Shown one piece after another: positions 9,187-17,211 of a stretch of DNA of 64,000 nucleotides. Positions within the stretch are counted from its first letter, which is position 1; each line of letters begins with the position of its first letter. The notes beneath the pieces are model-generated. The model was not told the origin of the DNA. It ran no database searches and saw only the letters and a program-made list of their open reading frames with translations. Source of the stretch: Dysosmobacter sp. Marseille-Q4140 (lineage in GTDB: Bacteria; Bacillota; Clostridia; Oscillospirales; Oscillospiraceae); NCBI GenBank assembly GCA_018228705.1, contig CP073694.1, positions 2,790,001 to 2,854,000 on the forward strand. Reading direction: 5' to 3'. The translations under genes were made by a program, and so were the position numbers.

Positions 9187-9354
9187 ATGTCTGACATCTG
9201 GGGGTATGTGATCGTCTGCGCCGTTCTGGCGCTGGTGGTGGGGCTGGCCGTCCGCTCCATCTGGAAAAGCCGCAAGTCCGGCGGACACTGCAGCGGCGAC
9301 TGCGCCCACTGCGGCAGCTGCGGCGGGCACAAGGACCCGGCGTCCCGCCGGTGA
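9187..9354 (+). CDS. FeoB-associated Cys-rich membrane protein
   Basis: A 55-residue protein: one N-terminal membrane span (about residues 6-23), a basic stretch, then a Cys/His-rich tail (CSGDCAHCGSCGG). This matches the small FeoB-associated Cys-rich family that follows feoB in many Firmicutes and is thought to assist iron handling at the membrane. AAAGGAGG lies just upstream of the ATG, and the gap from feoB is 25 bases. Identification is by size, layout and position. Confidence 0.88.
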   Translation: MSDIWGYVIVCAVLALVVGLAVRSIWKSRKSGGHCSGDCAHCGSCGGHKDPASRR

Positions 9355-9381
9355 GCGGCCCGGGCAGAAGGAGGAGGCACC

Positions 9382-9732
9382 ATGGAACTGACCAGCACGC
9401 ACCTTCGGTATCTGCTGACCATCTATCAGCTCTCGCGGGTCCGGCCGGAGATCAGCTCCGCCGCCGTGGCGGGCGCGCTGGGCGTGTCCCGCCCCTCCGT
9501 CACCCGGATGTTGGGCATCCTGGCGGAAAAGGATCTGGTCACCAAGGAGCGCTACGGAAAGCTGGCACTGACGGATCGGGGCGCCGCCCTGGCCCGCCGG
9601 CAGCTGGACTGCGTCCGTCTGCTGGCCCTGCGGCTTCCGGCACTGGGCCTGGACCTCACCGCCCGGGAGGCGGAGGAGGCCGCCCAGGCCCTGGCGGCGG
9701 TGCTGCCGGGGCGGTGCCTGGAAACGCTCTGA
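9382..9732 (+). CDS. DtxR/MntR-type winged-helix regulator, short and lacking clear metal ligands
   Basis: A 116-residue protein whose first 65 residues match the DtxR/MntR DNA-binding domain (HLRYLLTIYQL, then VAGALGVSRPSVTRML and the wing LTDRGAAL). It is shorter than MntR (about 140) and DtxR (about 225). By eye, positions equal to MntR D8 and E11 are Arg and Leu, and the later Glu/His ligand cluster is largely replaced; the protein has a single His. AAGGAGGAGG precedes the ATG. As last gene of the feo cluster it is the natural candidate to bind the GTTAGY palindromes, but how it would sense iron is unclear. Confidence 0.85.
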   Translation: MELTSTHLRYLLTIYQLSRVRPEISSAAVAGALGVSRPSVTRMLGILAEKDLVTKERYGKLALTDRGAALARRQLDCVRLLALRLPALGLDLTAREAEEAAQALAAVLPGRCLETL

Positions 9733-9773
9733 CGATCTTCCATACGGCCATTGGAAAACGCCCGAAGGGCGCG

Positions 9774-9809
9774 GACCGGGGCTTCGCGGGTTTCCGCGGA
9801 GTCCCGGTC
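9774..9809 (+). terminator. Terminator-like stem-loop after the feo cluster
   Basis: GACCGGG...CGCGG pairs with CCGCGGAGTCCCGGTC across a GTTT loop with one internal mismatch region, followed by TCTCTCTG. The weak T-run lowers confidence. Confidence 0.5.
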
Positions 9810-9828
9810 TCTCTGTGCTTCGGGGCGG

Positions 9829-9857
9829 TTGACGGCCTCTGCCGCCGGGCCTATAAT
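9829..9857 (+). promoter_or_regulatory. Promoter of the YgeY-type peptidase gene
   Basis: TTGACG (9829-9834), 17-bp spacer, perfect TATAAT (9852-9857), 29 bases before the ATG. Confidence 0.82.
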
Positions 9858-9886
9858 GAGAGCAGAAACGAAAGGGGGAGGATCCT

Positions 9887-11074
9887 ATGCTGAGCCGGGA
9901 GCGGATGGAGACGGTGGTGGAGCTGACGCGGGCCCTGATCGCCCAGAGCAGCGAGTCCGGACAGGAGGACGGCGCCGCCGGTGTGCTGCGGCGGTACATG
10001 GAGGGTGCGGGCTTCACCCAGGTGACAGCGGACGAATACGGGAATGTGCTGGGCTGTCTGCGGGGCGGCCGCCCGGGAAAGCGGGTGCTGCTGGACGGAC
10101 ACATCGACACCGTTCCGGTGGGGGACCGCTCCGCCTGGAGCCATGACCCCTTCGGCGGAGAGATCGACGGCGGACGGCTCTATGGCCGGGGCGCCTCCGA
10201 CATGAAGGGCGCCGTGGCGGCCTTCACCGCCGCCGCGGGCTTTTATGCCGCCGACCGGGGCGGGGACTTCCCCGGGGAGATCTGGGTGGCCGGCGTGGTC
10301 CAGGAGGAGTGCTTCGAGGGCGTGGCCGCCCGGGCCGTCAGCCGGGCCGTCCGGCCGGACTACGTGGTCATCGGCGAGGCCTCCCAGTGCGATCTGAAGA
10401 TCGGCCAGCGGGGCCGGGCGGAGATCGTGGTGGAGACCTTCGGCGTTCCCGCCCACTCCGCCAACCCCGACAAGGGCGTCAACGCCGTGTACGCCATGGG
10501 GAAGGTGATCGAGGCCTTGCGGCACCTGCCGCCGCCGGAGCAGCCGGTTCTGGGCCGGGGCATCCTGGAGCTGACGGACATCCGCTCGGAGCCCTATCCC
10601 GGCGCCTCGGTGGTGCCGGCCTACTGCCGGGCCACCTACGACCGGCGTCTGCTGGTGGGGGAGACGCCGGAGAGCGTCCTGGCCCCCATCCAGGCGGAGC
10701 TGGACCGCCTGGCGGCGGAGGACCCGTCCTTCCAGGCCCGGGCATCCTTCGCCCGGGGTGAGGCCCGCTGCTACACGGGCAATCCCATCCAGGCCCAGCG
10801 GTTCTTCCCCGGCTGGCTCCGGGACCGGGAGGAGCCCTTCATCCGGGACATCCTCGCCGGCCTGGAGGCCGCGGGGCTGACCCCGGCAGTGACCCAGTAC
10901 AGCTTCTGCACCAACGGCAGCCACTACGCCGGAGAGGCGGGCATCCCCACCGTGGGACTGGGCCCCTCCCGGGAGGACCTGGCCCACACTGTGGACGAGT
11001 ACGTGGAGCTGAGCCAGCTGGAGCAGGCCTGCGAGAGCTACTACGCCCTGCTGGGCGCCCTGCTGAGACCCTGA
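9887..11074 (+). CDS. YgeY-type M20 family metallo-hydrolase
   Basis: A 395-residue di-zinc hydrolase of the ArgE/DapE/M20 superfamily. Metal-site motifs are DGHIDTV (His, Asp), GRGASDMKG (Asp) and the EE pair in VVQEECFEG. A lid domain carries HSANPDKGVNA, and the C-terminal CTNGSHY segment is typical of the YgeY subfamily, which is linked by genome context to selenium-dependent purine or ring-opening metabolism. No selenium genes are visible here, so the true substrate is open. AAAGGGGGAGG precedes the ATG. It has its own promoter and terminator. Confidence 0.85.
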   Translation: MLSRERMETVVELTRALIAQSSESGQEDGAAGVLRRYMEGAGFTQVTADEYGNVLGCLRGGRPGKRVLLDGHIDTVPVGDRSAWSHDPFGGEIDGGRLYGRGASDMKGAVAAFTAAAGFYAADRGGDFPGEIWVAGVVQEECFEGVAARAVSRAVRPDYVVIGEASQCDLKIGQRGRAEIVVETFGVPAHSANPDKGVNAVYAMGKVIEALRHLPPPEQPVLGRGILELTDIRSEPYPGASVVPAYCRATYDRRLLVGETPESVLAPIQAELDRLAAEDPSFQARASFARGEARCYTGNPIQAQRFFPGWLRDREEPFIRDILAGLEAAGLTPAVTQYSFCTNGSHYAGEAGIPTVGLGPSREDLAHTVDEYVELSQLEQACESYYALLGALLRP

Positions 11075-11082
11075 AAAAATGG

Positions 11083-11124
11083 AAGAGCGTCCCAGCACCA
11101 AAAGGTGCCGGGACGCTCTTTTTC
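11083..11124. terminator. Bidirectional terminator between converging genes
   Basis: AAGAGCGTCCCAGCACC pairs with GGTGCCGGGACGCTCTT around an AAAA loop, with T-rich sequence on the + side and A-rich sequence on the other. Confidence 0.85.
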
Positions 11125-11134
11125 TACGAAACGC

Positions 11135-12442
11135 TCAGCGCACCGCCCAGCAGTCGCTTCCTGTCTCCTCCAAAGAGGCGGAGAACAGCGCCCGGGCCAG
11201 GGCCACCAGATCCTCCGTGTCGCCACTGCCGCAGGTCTCGTAGGGGGAGTGCATGGCCAGCTGGGCCACGCCCACGTCGGCGGCCTTCACTGCCACCTGC
11301 CGGGCGGAGAGGTTGCCCAGGGTGGACCCGCCGGGGATGTCGGAGTGGTTGGCAAAGGTCTGGAGGGAGATGCCCGCCCGTTCCGCCAGCACGGACACGA
11401 TGGCGGCGGAGGCGGCGTCGGTGGTGTACTTCTGGCTGCCGCTGTACTTGACCACCACGCCGCCGGCCAGCCGGGGCCGGTTCACCGGGTCGCTCTTGTC
11501 CGGCCGGTTGGGGTGCAGGGCGTGGACGTTGTCTGCCGACAGCAGGAAGCTCTGGGGCAGCTTTGCCAGGTACTCGCTCTCGGAGAGGCCCAGGCTCTCC
11601 GTCAGCCGCCGCAGGGTGTCCCGCAGGAAGGGCGAGGCCGCCCCCTGCCGGGTGGAGGAGCCGATCTCCTCGTTGTCAAAGACCACGTGGACCGGGATGC
11701 TGGCGCTCTCCCCGCTCTCCAGAAAGCCCTGGAGGGAGGCGAAGGCACACTGGAGGTCGTCCAGCCGGGGGCTGGAGAGAAACACGCCGCCCTCGCCCCA
11801 GACGCTGGGGGCCTGCCGGTTGTAGACGAAGAGGTCATGGCCCGCCACGGCGTCCGGTTCTGCCCCTGCCTCTCGGGCCGCCAGGGCCAGCAGGTCCTGG
11901 GCGTCGGCCAGGCCGTACAGGGGCAGCAGGTCCCGCTGGGCCTTCCATTCCAGGCCCTTGTTGGCGGCGGGCTCCATGTGGATGGCAAGGCTCGGGATCA
12001 GCACCAGGTCCCGCCGGAAGTCCACCAGCTGCATCCGGACCGCGCCGCCCTCCCGGAGGTAGAGGCGGCCCGCCACGGACAGCGGCCGGTCGAACCAGGG
12101 GGCCAGCAGGGCGCCGCCGTAGACCTCCACGTTCAGCTTCTTGTATGCGCCCTCCACGGTGATCTCCGGCTGCTCCTTGATCTTCAGCGCCGGGGAGTCG
12201 CTGTGGCTGGCCATCATCATAAAGCCCCGGAAGTCCCCCTCCGGGATGCGGAAGGCGATGAGGGCGGAGCCGTTCCGGGTGACGAAGTACCGCCCGCCGG
12301 GCCGGAGCCGCCAGGGGCGGCTCTCCAGCAGCTGCTCATAGCCCGCCGCCTGCAGCTGCCAGCGCTGGCCTTCAATCACATGGTAGACGCTGGGGTGGTC
12401 CTGAATGAAGCGCACCAGGGCGTCGCTGTAAGGATGTTCCAT
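11135..12442 (-). CDS. M18 family aminopeptidase
   Basis: A 435-residue dinuclear zinc aminopeptidase of the aspartyl aminopeptidase (ApeB/DNPEP) type. Metal ligands fit the family: SHSDSPALK near the N-terminus, AGHDLFVYN, the catalytic Glu pair in VFDNEEIGS, SADNVHALHPN and the C-terminal His in MHSPYETCGSGD. It removes acidic N-terminal residues from peptides in the cytosol. ATG at 12442 is chosen because GGAGGA lies 4 bases upstream on its strand; a TTG four codons earlier is less likely. It is last in a three-gene operon after an unknown protein and an EamA transporter. Confidence 0.9.
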   Translation of the reverse strand: MEHPYSDALVRFIQDHPSVYHVIEGQRWQLQAAGYEQLLESRPWRLRPGGRYFVTRNGSALIAFRIPEGDFRGFMMMASHSDSPALKIKEQPEITVEGAYKKLNVEVYGGALLAPWFDRPLSVAGRLYLREGGAVRMQLVDFRRDLVLIPSLAIHMEPAANKGLEWKAQRDLLPLYGLADAQDLLALAAREAGAEPDAVAGHDLFVYNRQAPSVWGEGGVFLSSPRLDDLQCAFASLQGFLESGESASIPVHVVFDNEEIGSSTRQGAASPFLRDTLRRLTESLGLSESEYLAKLPQSFLLSADNVHALHPNRPDKSDPVNRPRLAGGVVVKYSGSQKYTTDAASAAIVSVLAERAGISLQTFANHSDIPGGSTLGNLSARQVAVKAADVGVAQLAMHSPYETCGSGDTEDLVALARALFSASLEETGSDCWAVR

Positions 12443-12454
12443 AGAATCCTCCAA

Positions 12455-13222
12455 TCACTGCAAGGAGGCGGGATCGCCGCCGATCTTCTGGTTTTTGCAA
12501 AGGGAGACGATCTCCCGCAGGCGCTCCACCTCCGCCTCCGGTCCGGAGACCTGGAAGAGGGTGCCGCCCTCGGCCCCCTGGATGCCGCCCCGGCCGATGA
12601 CGCAGGGCTCCACATCCGCCAGGAGCTTAACCGCTTCGATCTCCGTGACGATGTCCCCCACCAGGGGGAACAGGCCGCAGGCCATGCCGTCATGGTAGCG
12701 GATGCCCTGGCGCCGGGCGGTTTTCATGGCCTCGTTCACGGAACCCGGAATCAGCTTCTCCAGGCCCACGGGGATGATGACGTCGGCGCCCTCGGAGATC
12801 ATGGCGGCGGTGGCCCGGCCCCAGCGGAAGCCCCCGGGGCTGCCGGCCAGGATGGCGGCGGCGCCGTGGACGTCGAAGAGGTTGGCCCCGGCGATCGCCA
12901 CGTCCCCGGGCCCCATGTCGGGCATCAGGGTGTCCACCTCGGCGTCGATGCCCCGGATCTGCCCGTTTTCGATGAGGATGCCGTAGGCCTGCTCCGTGTA
13001 GGTCCGGTTGGGCATGGCCCCCTCCGGGGTCATCCGGCCGGAGATCTTGAGAGGATAGCCCACCAGCAGCTCCGAGATACAGGAGACGGTGGTGCCGCCC
13101 TTGAGGATGACCTTGCCGGAGCGCAGGGCCCGCTGGACCCGCTCCATCCCCGCCACTGCCCGGGCGATGAGCCACTTGCCCTCGTTGACGGTCAGGAAGA
13201 ACTGCATATAGACGGTTTCCAT
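12455..13222 (-). CDS. Conserved protein of unknown function
   Basis: A 255-residue soluble protein without signal peptide or membrane spans, and not a family I can name. It is glycine-rich, with motifs such as ILKGGTTVSCISELL near residue 40, DMGPGDVAIAGANLFD near 105 and ADVIIPVGLEKLIPGS near 145, and a more charged C-terminus. The alternating hydrophobic strands and glycine loops suggest an alpha/beta fold binding a phosphorylated or nucleotide ligand, but this is inference. GGAGGT precedes the ATG. It lies 12 bases upstream of the aminopeptidase and 19 bases downstream of the transporter, so all three probably act together. Confidence 0.75.
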   Translation of the reverse strand: METVYMQFFLTVNEGKWLIARAVAGMERVQRALRSGKVILKGGTTVSCISELLVGYPLKISGRMTPEGAMPNRTYTEQAYGILIENGQIRGIDAEVDTLMPDMGPGDVAIAGANLFDVHGAAAILAGSPGGFRWGRATAAMISEGADVIIPVGLEKLIPGSVNEAMKTARRQGIRYHDGMACGLFPLVGDIVTEIEAVKLLADVEPCVIGRGGIQGAEGGTLFQVSGPEAEVERLREIVSLCKNQKIGGDPASLQ

Positions 13223-13241
13223 GAGAGGACCTCCTTTGGTT

Positions 13242-14102
13242 TCAGGCGCCGCGCCGCCGCAGCCGCAGCTCGCCCAGGCAGGCGCCGCCCAGGATCAGCG
13301 CCGCCCCGGCGATCTGGAGGGGCAGCAGGCGCTCGTGCAGGACCAGCGCCGACAGAACCAGCGCCGTCAGGGGATCGATGTAGCACAGCAGTGCCACCGT
13401 CTGGCCAGACAGGCACTGCATGGCGGAGAAGTAGAGATAGTAGGCAAGGCCCGTGTTGACCAGGCCCAGGACCAGCACCCAGGGCAGCTCGCTTCCGGCG
13501 GGGATCACCGGCAGCCGGGCCCCGGTGACGGCCAGGAAGGCCAGCACCACGAAGAAGGAGACGATCAGCTCGTACATGGCGCAGTGGATGCCGGAGAGGT
13601 GCTGTACCCGCTTGTTGGCGATGATGACCAGAGCGTAGAAGCCCGCCGCCCCGGCGGCCCATAGCAGCCCCACGGCCAAATCGGACCCACGGTCGATCTC
13701 CCCGCTGATAAAGACCATGCCCAGGGCCACCGCGGCGATGGCGGCGATCTTGTTCCAGGTGAGTTTTTCCCGGAACAGGAGGGGAGACAGGGCCAGCACC
13801 AGCATGGGCCCGCAGTAGTAGACCAGAGTGGAAAGGCTCACGCCTGCGGTCTGGTAGGCGATGAACAGACACACCCAGTTGAGCCCCAGGGCCGCGCCGC
13901 CCAGGGTGGCGGGCACCTTGTCCGCCCGCAGGCCGACGAGGCGGAGGTCCCGGCGCAGCAGGCCCAGTCCGATGAGGAAGCAGGAGCCCAACAGCGTCCG
14001 CAGCAGCACGATCTCCGCGCCGCCCAGGGAGATCCGCCGGGCCAGCAGGCCGTTGGTGCCGAAGATCAGCATGGCGGCGATAAATTTTGCAAGCGTGTTC
14101 AC
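13242..14102 (-). CDS. EamA/DMT family transporter
   Basis: A 286-residue inner-membrane protein with ten predicted hydrophobic helices in two EamA repeats of five, the standard drug/metabolite transporter plan. The N-terminal MLIFGTNGLLARR and the internal repeat around residue 145 fit the family. Substrate is unknown; many relatives export amino acids or purines. Start is taken as GTG at 14102, preceded by GGGAGGGGG; longer in-frame starts would add a hydrophilic tail unlike the family. First gene of the operon with the unknown protein and the M18 peptidase. Confidence 0.85.
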   Translation of the reverse strand: MNTLAKFIAAMLIFGTNGLLARRISLGGAEIVLLRTLLGSCFLIGLGLLRRDLRLVGLRADKVPATLGGAALGLNWVCLFIAYQTAGVSLSTLVYYCGPMLVLALSPLLFREKLTWNKIAAIAAVALGMVFISGEIDRGSDLAVGLLWAAGAAGFYALVIIANKRVQHLSGIHCAMYELIVSFFVVLAFLAVTGARLPVIPAGSELPWVLVLGLVNTGLAYYLYFSAMQCLSGQTVALLCYIDPLTALVLSALVLHERLLPLQIAGAALILGGACLGELRLRRRGA

Positions 14103-14146
14103 GGGCGGCCCCCTCCCTTTGATTGAAGATAACGGCCAAGGTCGGC

Positions 14147-15048
14147 TCAGCTGGCCCGGGCCTTCCGCCGTTCCGCCTGGATGGGGCAAAGGAAGAACAC
14201 GGACAGGCCCAGCAGAATCACGGCGATTCCCAGGAACTGCTGCGGAGCAATCCGCTCCCCAGGATGAAGTAAGCCAGGATACAGGTTCCCACCGGTTCGC
14301 CCAGAATACCCATGGTGACCGCCGTGGCGGAGATATTTTTTAACAGCAGATTGAAGATAAACTGTCCCCCGATGGTGGAGATGAAGGCCAGACCCAGGAA
14401 GGCGCCCCAGGTTGCATTGGAATATCCGCCCAGAGGGTTGCCTTTTATCAGAGCGTAGACCAGCAGAAACGCAGCGCTGCTGAAATATCCGGGTACGGAG
14501 TAAGTAACGGCATCGATCTCTTTTCGTACCACCTGTCCGATCAAAAAGTACAGGCTGATTACTCCGGCGGCAGCCAACGCCAGGGTATCCCCCAGCAGCG
14601 CGCCTGCGCTGATCTGAAAGTCGCCCCATCCGATTATAGCGCTGCCGGCGATGGCAATGAAACATCCGGCCACTGCGCTTTTTTGAGGCCGCTCACGGAA
14701 AAAGAGAAAACTGAAGAGCAGGGAAAACAGGGGCTGAAGGGCCACCAGCACCGTTGAGCTGGACACAGAGGTGTAGCGCAGGGATTCAAACCACATCACA
14801 TAATGGATGGCCAGCAGCAGGCCGGACAATATGATGAGGGCTGCCTGTTTGGACCGCAGAGCATGCAGCTGCTCCCGCTTTTTCCGGTCAAGCGCCAAGA
14901 ACGGAGCCAGCGCCAAGGCGGTGAACAGCAGCCGGTAAAAGGCAGTCACAGCGGATGGAGCGTCAGCCAGCTTGACAAAAATTGCTGATGTGGACAGGGC
15001 AATCACGCCCAGCATCAGCGCTGCATAGGATCTCGCCTGCTGTTTCAC
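14147..15048 (-). pseudogene. Second EamA/DMT transporter, frameshifted near its 3' end
   Basis: Reads as a typical EamA transporter from GTG at 15048 (MLGVIALSTSAIFVKLAD and so on, two five-helix repeats) until about base 14260. There the frame breaks after GTCILAYFILG. The natural continuation, ERIAPQQFLGIAVILLG, lies in another frame and ends at TGA 14147-14149. The break coincides with a CCCC run at 14257-14260, so loss of a single base explains it. It could be a real inactivating mutation or a homopolymer sequencing error. About 30 residues, the last helix, are affected. Base composition is more AT-rich than the EamA gene next to it. Confidence 0.8.
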
Positions 15049-15082
15049 GCTGTTTTCGCCTCTTTCCCAGAAAAAGGTATGC

Positions 15083-15110
15083 GCCTGCCGGTACGCTTTC
15101 CGGCAGGCGT
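15083..15110 (-). promoter_or_regulatory. Leader hairpin of the frameshifted EamA gene
   Basis: CGCCTGCCGG and its exact complement flank an 8-base loop (10-bp stem), followed on the transcribed strand by CATACCTTTTTC. It sits between the promoter at 15134-15162 and the start at 15048, so it could act as an attenuator. I do not recognise a riboswitch class. Confidence 0.55.
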
Positions 15111-15133
15111 GCAGACCATATAATAATGTAAGG

Positions 15134-15162
15134 ATGATAACAAAGGAGACTTGTGTTGTCAA
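15134..15162 (-). promoter_or_regulatory. Promoter of the second EamA gene
   Basis: On the minus strand TTGACA (15157-15162), 17 bases and TATCAT (15134-15139). It gives a leader of roughly 80 bases. Confidence 0.78.
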
Positions 15163-15191
15163 GGCTTCCGGCCGAAGACCGAGCGCCTGCG

Positions 15192-15228
15192 AAAAAGGAA
15201 AAACGGCTGACCATAAAGAGGTCAGCCG
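15192..15228 (-). terminator. Terminator of the arsR-permease-thioredoxin operon
   Basis: On the minus strand CGGCTGACC, a TCTTTAT loop, GGTCAGCCG, then TTTTTCC. It lies about 150 bases after the thioredoxin-like stop codon. Between them nothing coding is seen. Confidence 0.85.
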
Positions 15229-15377
15229 CTTTGAAGTTCTGCCGTAAAAGAGCGTGGGATGCGGTTTGCTCCCTGCGGAAAGAGTATATGGGAGACGGCT
15301 TGCTGAGAGCGGCTGCCATCTGACTGCGGCAGAAATTGCGGACACACAGGGTTGCTTTGTCAGGGGGGAGACGCGGG

Positions 15378-15722
15378 TTATCCCCGCACTTTTTGAATCA
15401 GCGCCTTGACCTCTTCTTTTTTCAAAACCTTGCCGTAGGACACGACTTTGCCGTCCACCACCAGTGCGGGAGTCGTCATCACCCCGTAAGCGGCGATCTG
15501 TGTAAAATCTGTCACATGGTCGATCGCAGTCTCCATGCCCAGCTCTGCCAGCGCCTCCCGGGCTGCCTGCTCCAGGGCGCTGCATTTGGCGCAGCCGGAG
15601 CCCAGCACTTTGACTCCGCCAGAGGTCTTACCGGCCTCCGCCCGGGCCATGGCCTCAGGTGTGCAGCTGCCGCAGCAGCAGGAAGCCGTTTTCTCTTTCT
15701 TGTTTCTGCTGAAAAGTCCCAT
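15378..15722 (-). CDS. Thioredoxin-fold redox protein (redox-active disulfide protein 2 type)
   Basis: A 114-residue protein with a Cys-rich N-terminal tail (CCC at 15-17, C20) and a small thioredoxin-like domain. The active pair is GSGCAKC (C44, C47), followed by the cis-Pro loop TTPALVVDGK. Members of this family are often encoded beside ArsP/YraQ-type permeases and ArsR repressors, as here, and may reduce or hand over a metalloid or metal. AGGAGGT precedes the ATG. The permease stop is 17 bases upstream, consistent with one transcript. Confidence 0.87.
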   Translation of the reverse strand: MGLFSRNKKEKTASCCCGSCTPEAMARAEAGKTSGGVKVLGSGCAKCSALEQAAREALAELGMETAIDHVTDFTQIAAYGVMTTPALVVDGKVVSYGKVLKKEEVKALIQKVRG

Positions 15723-15739
15723 GGTACATACCTCCTGAA

Positions 15740-16741
15740 TTAAATCAAGAAAAATTGAAATGCATTGAACAGGTAGCCTACCAAGATGATACCGACTATG
15801 CAGATACCGATAAACAGAGCCAGCAATTTCGGCTTGACGGCCTTGCGCAGCATGATCATAGACGGCAGACTCAGCGTTGTAACCGCCATCATGAAGGCCA
15901 GGATCGTACCGAGCTGCGCGCCTTTTGCCAGCAGGGCCTCCGCCACCGGGATCGTTCCGAAGATATCGGCATACATGGGAACACCGACCAGCACTGCCAG
16001 CACCACCCCGAAGGGATTGCTGCTGCCGAGGACTGTCTCGATCCAGCTTTCCGGGATCCAGTTGTGGATCACCGCACCGATCCCCACGCCCACCAGAATA
16101 TAGGGGAATACTTTTTTGAATGTGGAGGAGACCTGCTCCTTCGCGTACTTCAGACGTTCCATCTTGCTCAAGGCAGGCGCATCGATGTCTGTGCTGCGGG
16201 CAGACAGAATAAAACGCTCCACATACTTCTCCATGTGCAGCCTTTCAATAATAGTGCCGCCCGCAACAGCAATCACCAATCCCACCAGCACATAGATCAC
16301 TGCGACCTTTGCTCCGAAAATGCTCATCAGCAGCACCAGGCTCCCCAAATCCACCATGGGAGAGGAGATCAAGAATGAGAACGTCACCCCCAAGGGAAGT
16401 CCTGCACTGGTGAAGCCGATGAACAGCGGGATGGAGGAACAGGAGCAAAACGGCGTCACCGTCCCCAGCAGAGCCGAAATGGTGTTTGCGCCGATCCCAT
16501 GGAACCGGCCTAAAATCTTCCTGCTGCGCTCGGGAGGAAAGTAGCTTTGGATATAAGAAATCGCAAAAATCAGGATACAAAGGAGGACCGTGATTTTGAT
16601 GACATCATAGAGAAAGAACTGAACACTGCCGCCTAGCGGTCCGCTTGTGTCCAATCCGAACTTAGACAGCGCTTTGCCGATAAGCCCGTTCAACCATTGC
16701 ATCCCTAAGACCTGTGCCTGAACAAATTGCCATATACCCAT
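15740..16741 (-). CDS. Permease of the ArsP/YraQ (UPF0718) family
   Basis: A 333-residue membrane protein with about eight spans. The first half has the diagnostic GTVTPFCSCSSIPLFIGF motif, in which the CSCSS cysteines are thought to bind a metal or metalloid, and SSPMVDLGSLVLL. After a hydrophilic loop (about residues 170-205) the second repeat begins, containing GVPMYADIFGTIP. Some relatives (ArsP) export trivalent organoarsenicals; others are uncharacterised. The neighbouring ArsR repressor with a CxC site supports a metalloid role, but the substrate is not proven. GAGGT lies upstream of the ATG. Confidence 0.86.
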   Translation of the reverse strand: MGIWQFVQAQVLGMQWLNGLIGKALSKFGLDTSGPLGGSVQFFLYDVIKITVLLCILIFAISYIQSYFPPERSRKILGRFHGIGANTISALLGTVTPFCSCSSIPLFIGFTSAGLPLGVTFSFLISSPMVDLGSLVLLMSIFGAKVAVIYVLVGLVIAVAGGTIIERLHMEKYVERFILSARSTDIDAPALSKMERLKYAKEQVSSTFKKVFPYILVGVGIGAVIHNWIPESWIETVLGSSNPFGVVLAVLVGVPMYADIFGTIPVAEALLAKGAQLGTILAFMMAVTTLSLPSMIMLRKAVKPKLLALFIGICIVGIILVGYLFNAFQFFLI

Positions 16742-16776
16742 AACAGTGACCTCGCTTTGTATAAAGTAAAGAACAT

Positions 16777-16792
16777 ATCAAAAATTTTTGAT
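16777..16792 (-). promoter_or_regulatory. ArsR-type operator upstream of the permease
   Basis: ATCAAAAATTTTTGAT is a perfect 16-bp palindrome 36 bases upstream of the permease start and 41 bases past the arsR stop. It matches the operator in front of arsR, giving the repressor a second site inside the operon. Confidence 0.78.
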
Positions 16793-16806
16793 GTTTTCCG
16801 CCGGAA

Positions 16807-16835
16807 TAAACGCCATCCCGTATCGATGGCGTTTA
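16807..16835 (-). terminator. Hairpin overlapping the arsR stop codon
   Basis: TAAACGCCAT pairs with ATGGCGTTTA around a 9-base loop. There is no T-run, so it may weaken readthrough or stabilise the message rather than stop transcription. Confidence 0.45.
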
Positions 16836-17147
16836 TCTGCCGCAGGAAGGGCAGGAATCATCTTGTTCAGCATTGGGTGTAAGGATGGCACGCAGTCGAT
16901 CCAGCGCCCATGCGCCTCCGGCGGCGCTCAAGCGGTAATGTGTCCATTTGCCTTCCTGCCGGCTGGCCACAATACCGGAATCACACAAGATTTTCATGTG
17001 GTAGGAAAGTCCGGATTGTGTCAGATCCATCGGCTCCAGCAAAACGCAGGCACATTTCTCTCCGCTGCGTAATTGCTCCAAAATGGCAAGGCGCTTTGGG
17101 TCACACAGCGCTTTGAACACCCTGGCATCTTCTTGATGGGATCCCAT
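16833..17147 (-). CDS. ArsR family winged-helix repressor
   Basis: A 104-residue metal- or metalloid-responsive repressor. The helix-turn-helix region is LTQSGLSYHMKILCDSGIV, and the wing is RQEGKWTHYRL. EKCACVLLE at residues 30-38 supplies C32 and C34, the position used by ArsR proteins that sense As(III) or Sb(III); further cysteines near residue 45-55 and at the C-terminus (CPSCGR) could add ligands. GAGGTGA precedes the ATG. A palindrome lies between the promoter and this gene, and another before the permease, so the operon is very likely autoregulated. Confidence 0.92.
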   Translation of the reverse strand: MGSHQEDARVFKALCDPKRLAILEQLRSGEKCACVLLEPMDLTQSGLSYHMKILCDSGIVASRQEGKWTHYRLSAAGGAWALDRLRAILTPNAEQDDSCPSCGR

Positions 17148-17157
17148 TGGTTCACCT

Positions 17158-17211
17158 CATATCAAAAACTTTTGATATGAATAGTATATGAAGAGACGGC
17201 TGATTTGTCAA
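17158..17211 (-). promoter_or_regulatory. arsR promoter and operator
   Basis: On the minus strand TTGACA (17206-17211), 17 bases and TATACT (17183-17188) form the promoter. CATATCAAAAACTTTTGATATG (17158-17179), a 22-bp palindrome with one central mismatch, covers the start of transcription. Its core matches the site at 16777. Confidence 0.87.
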
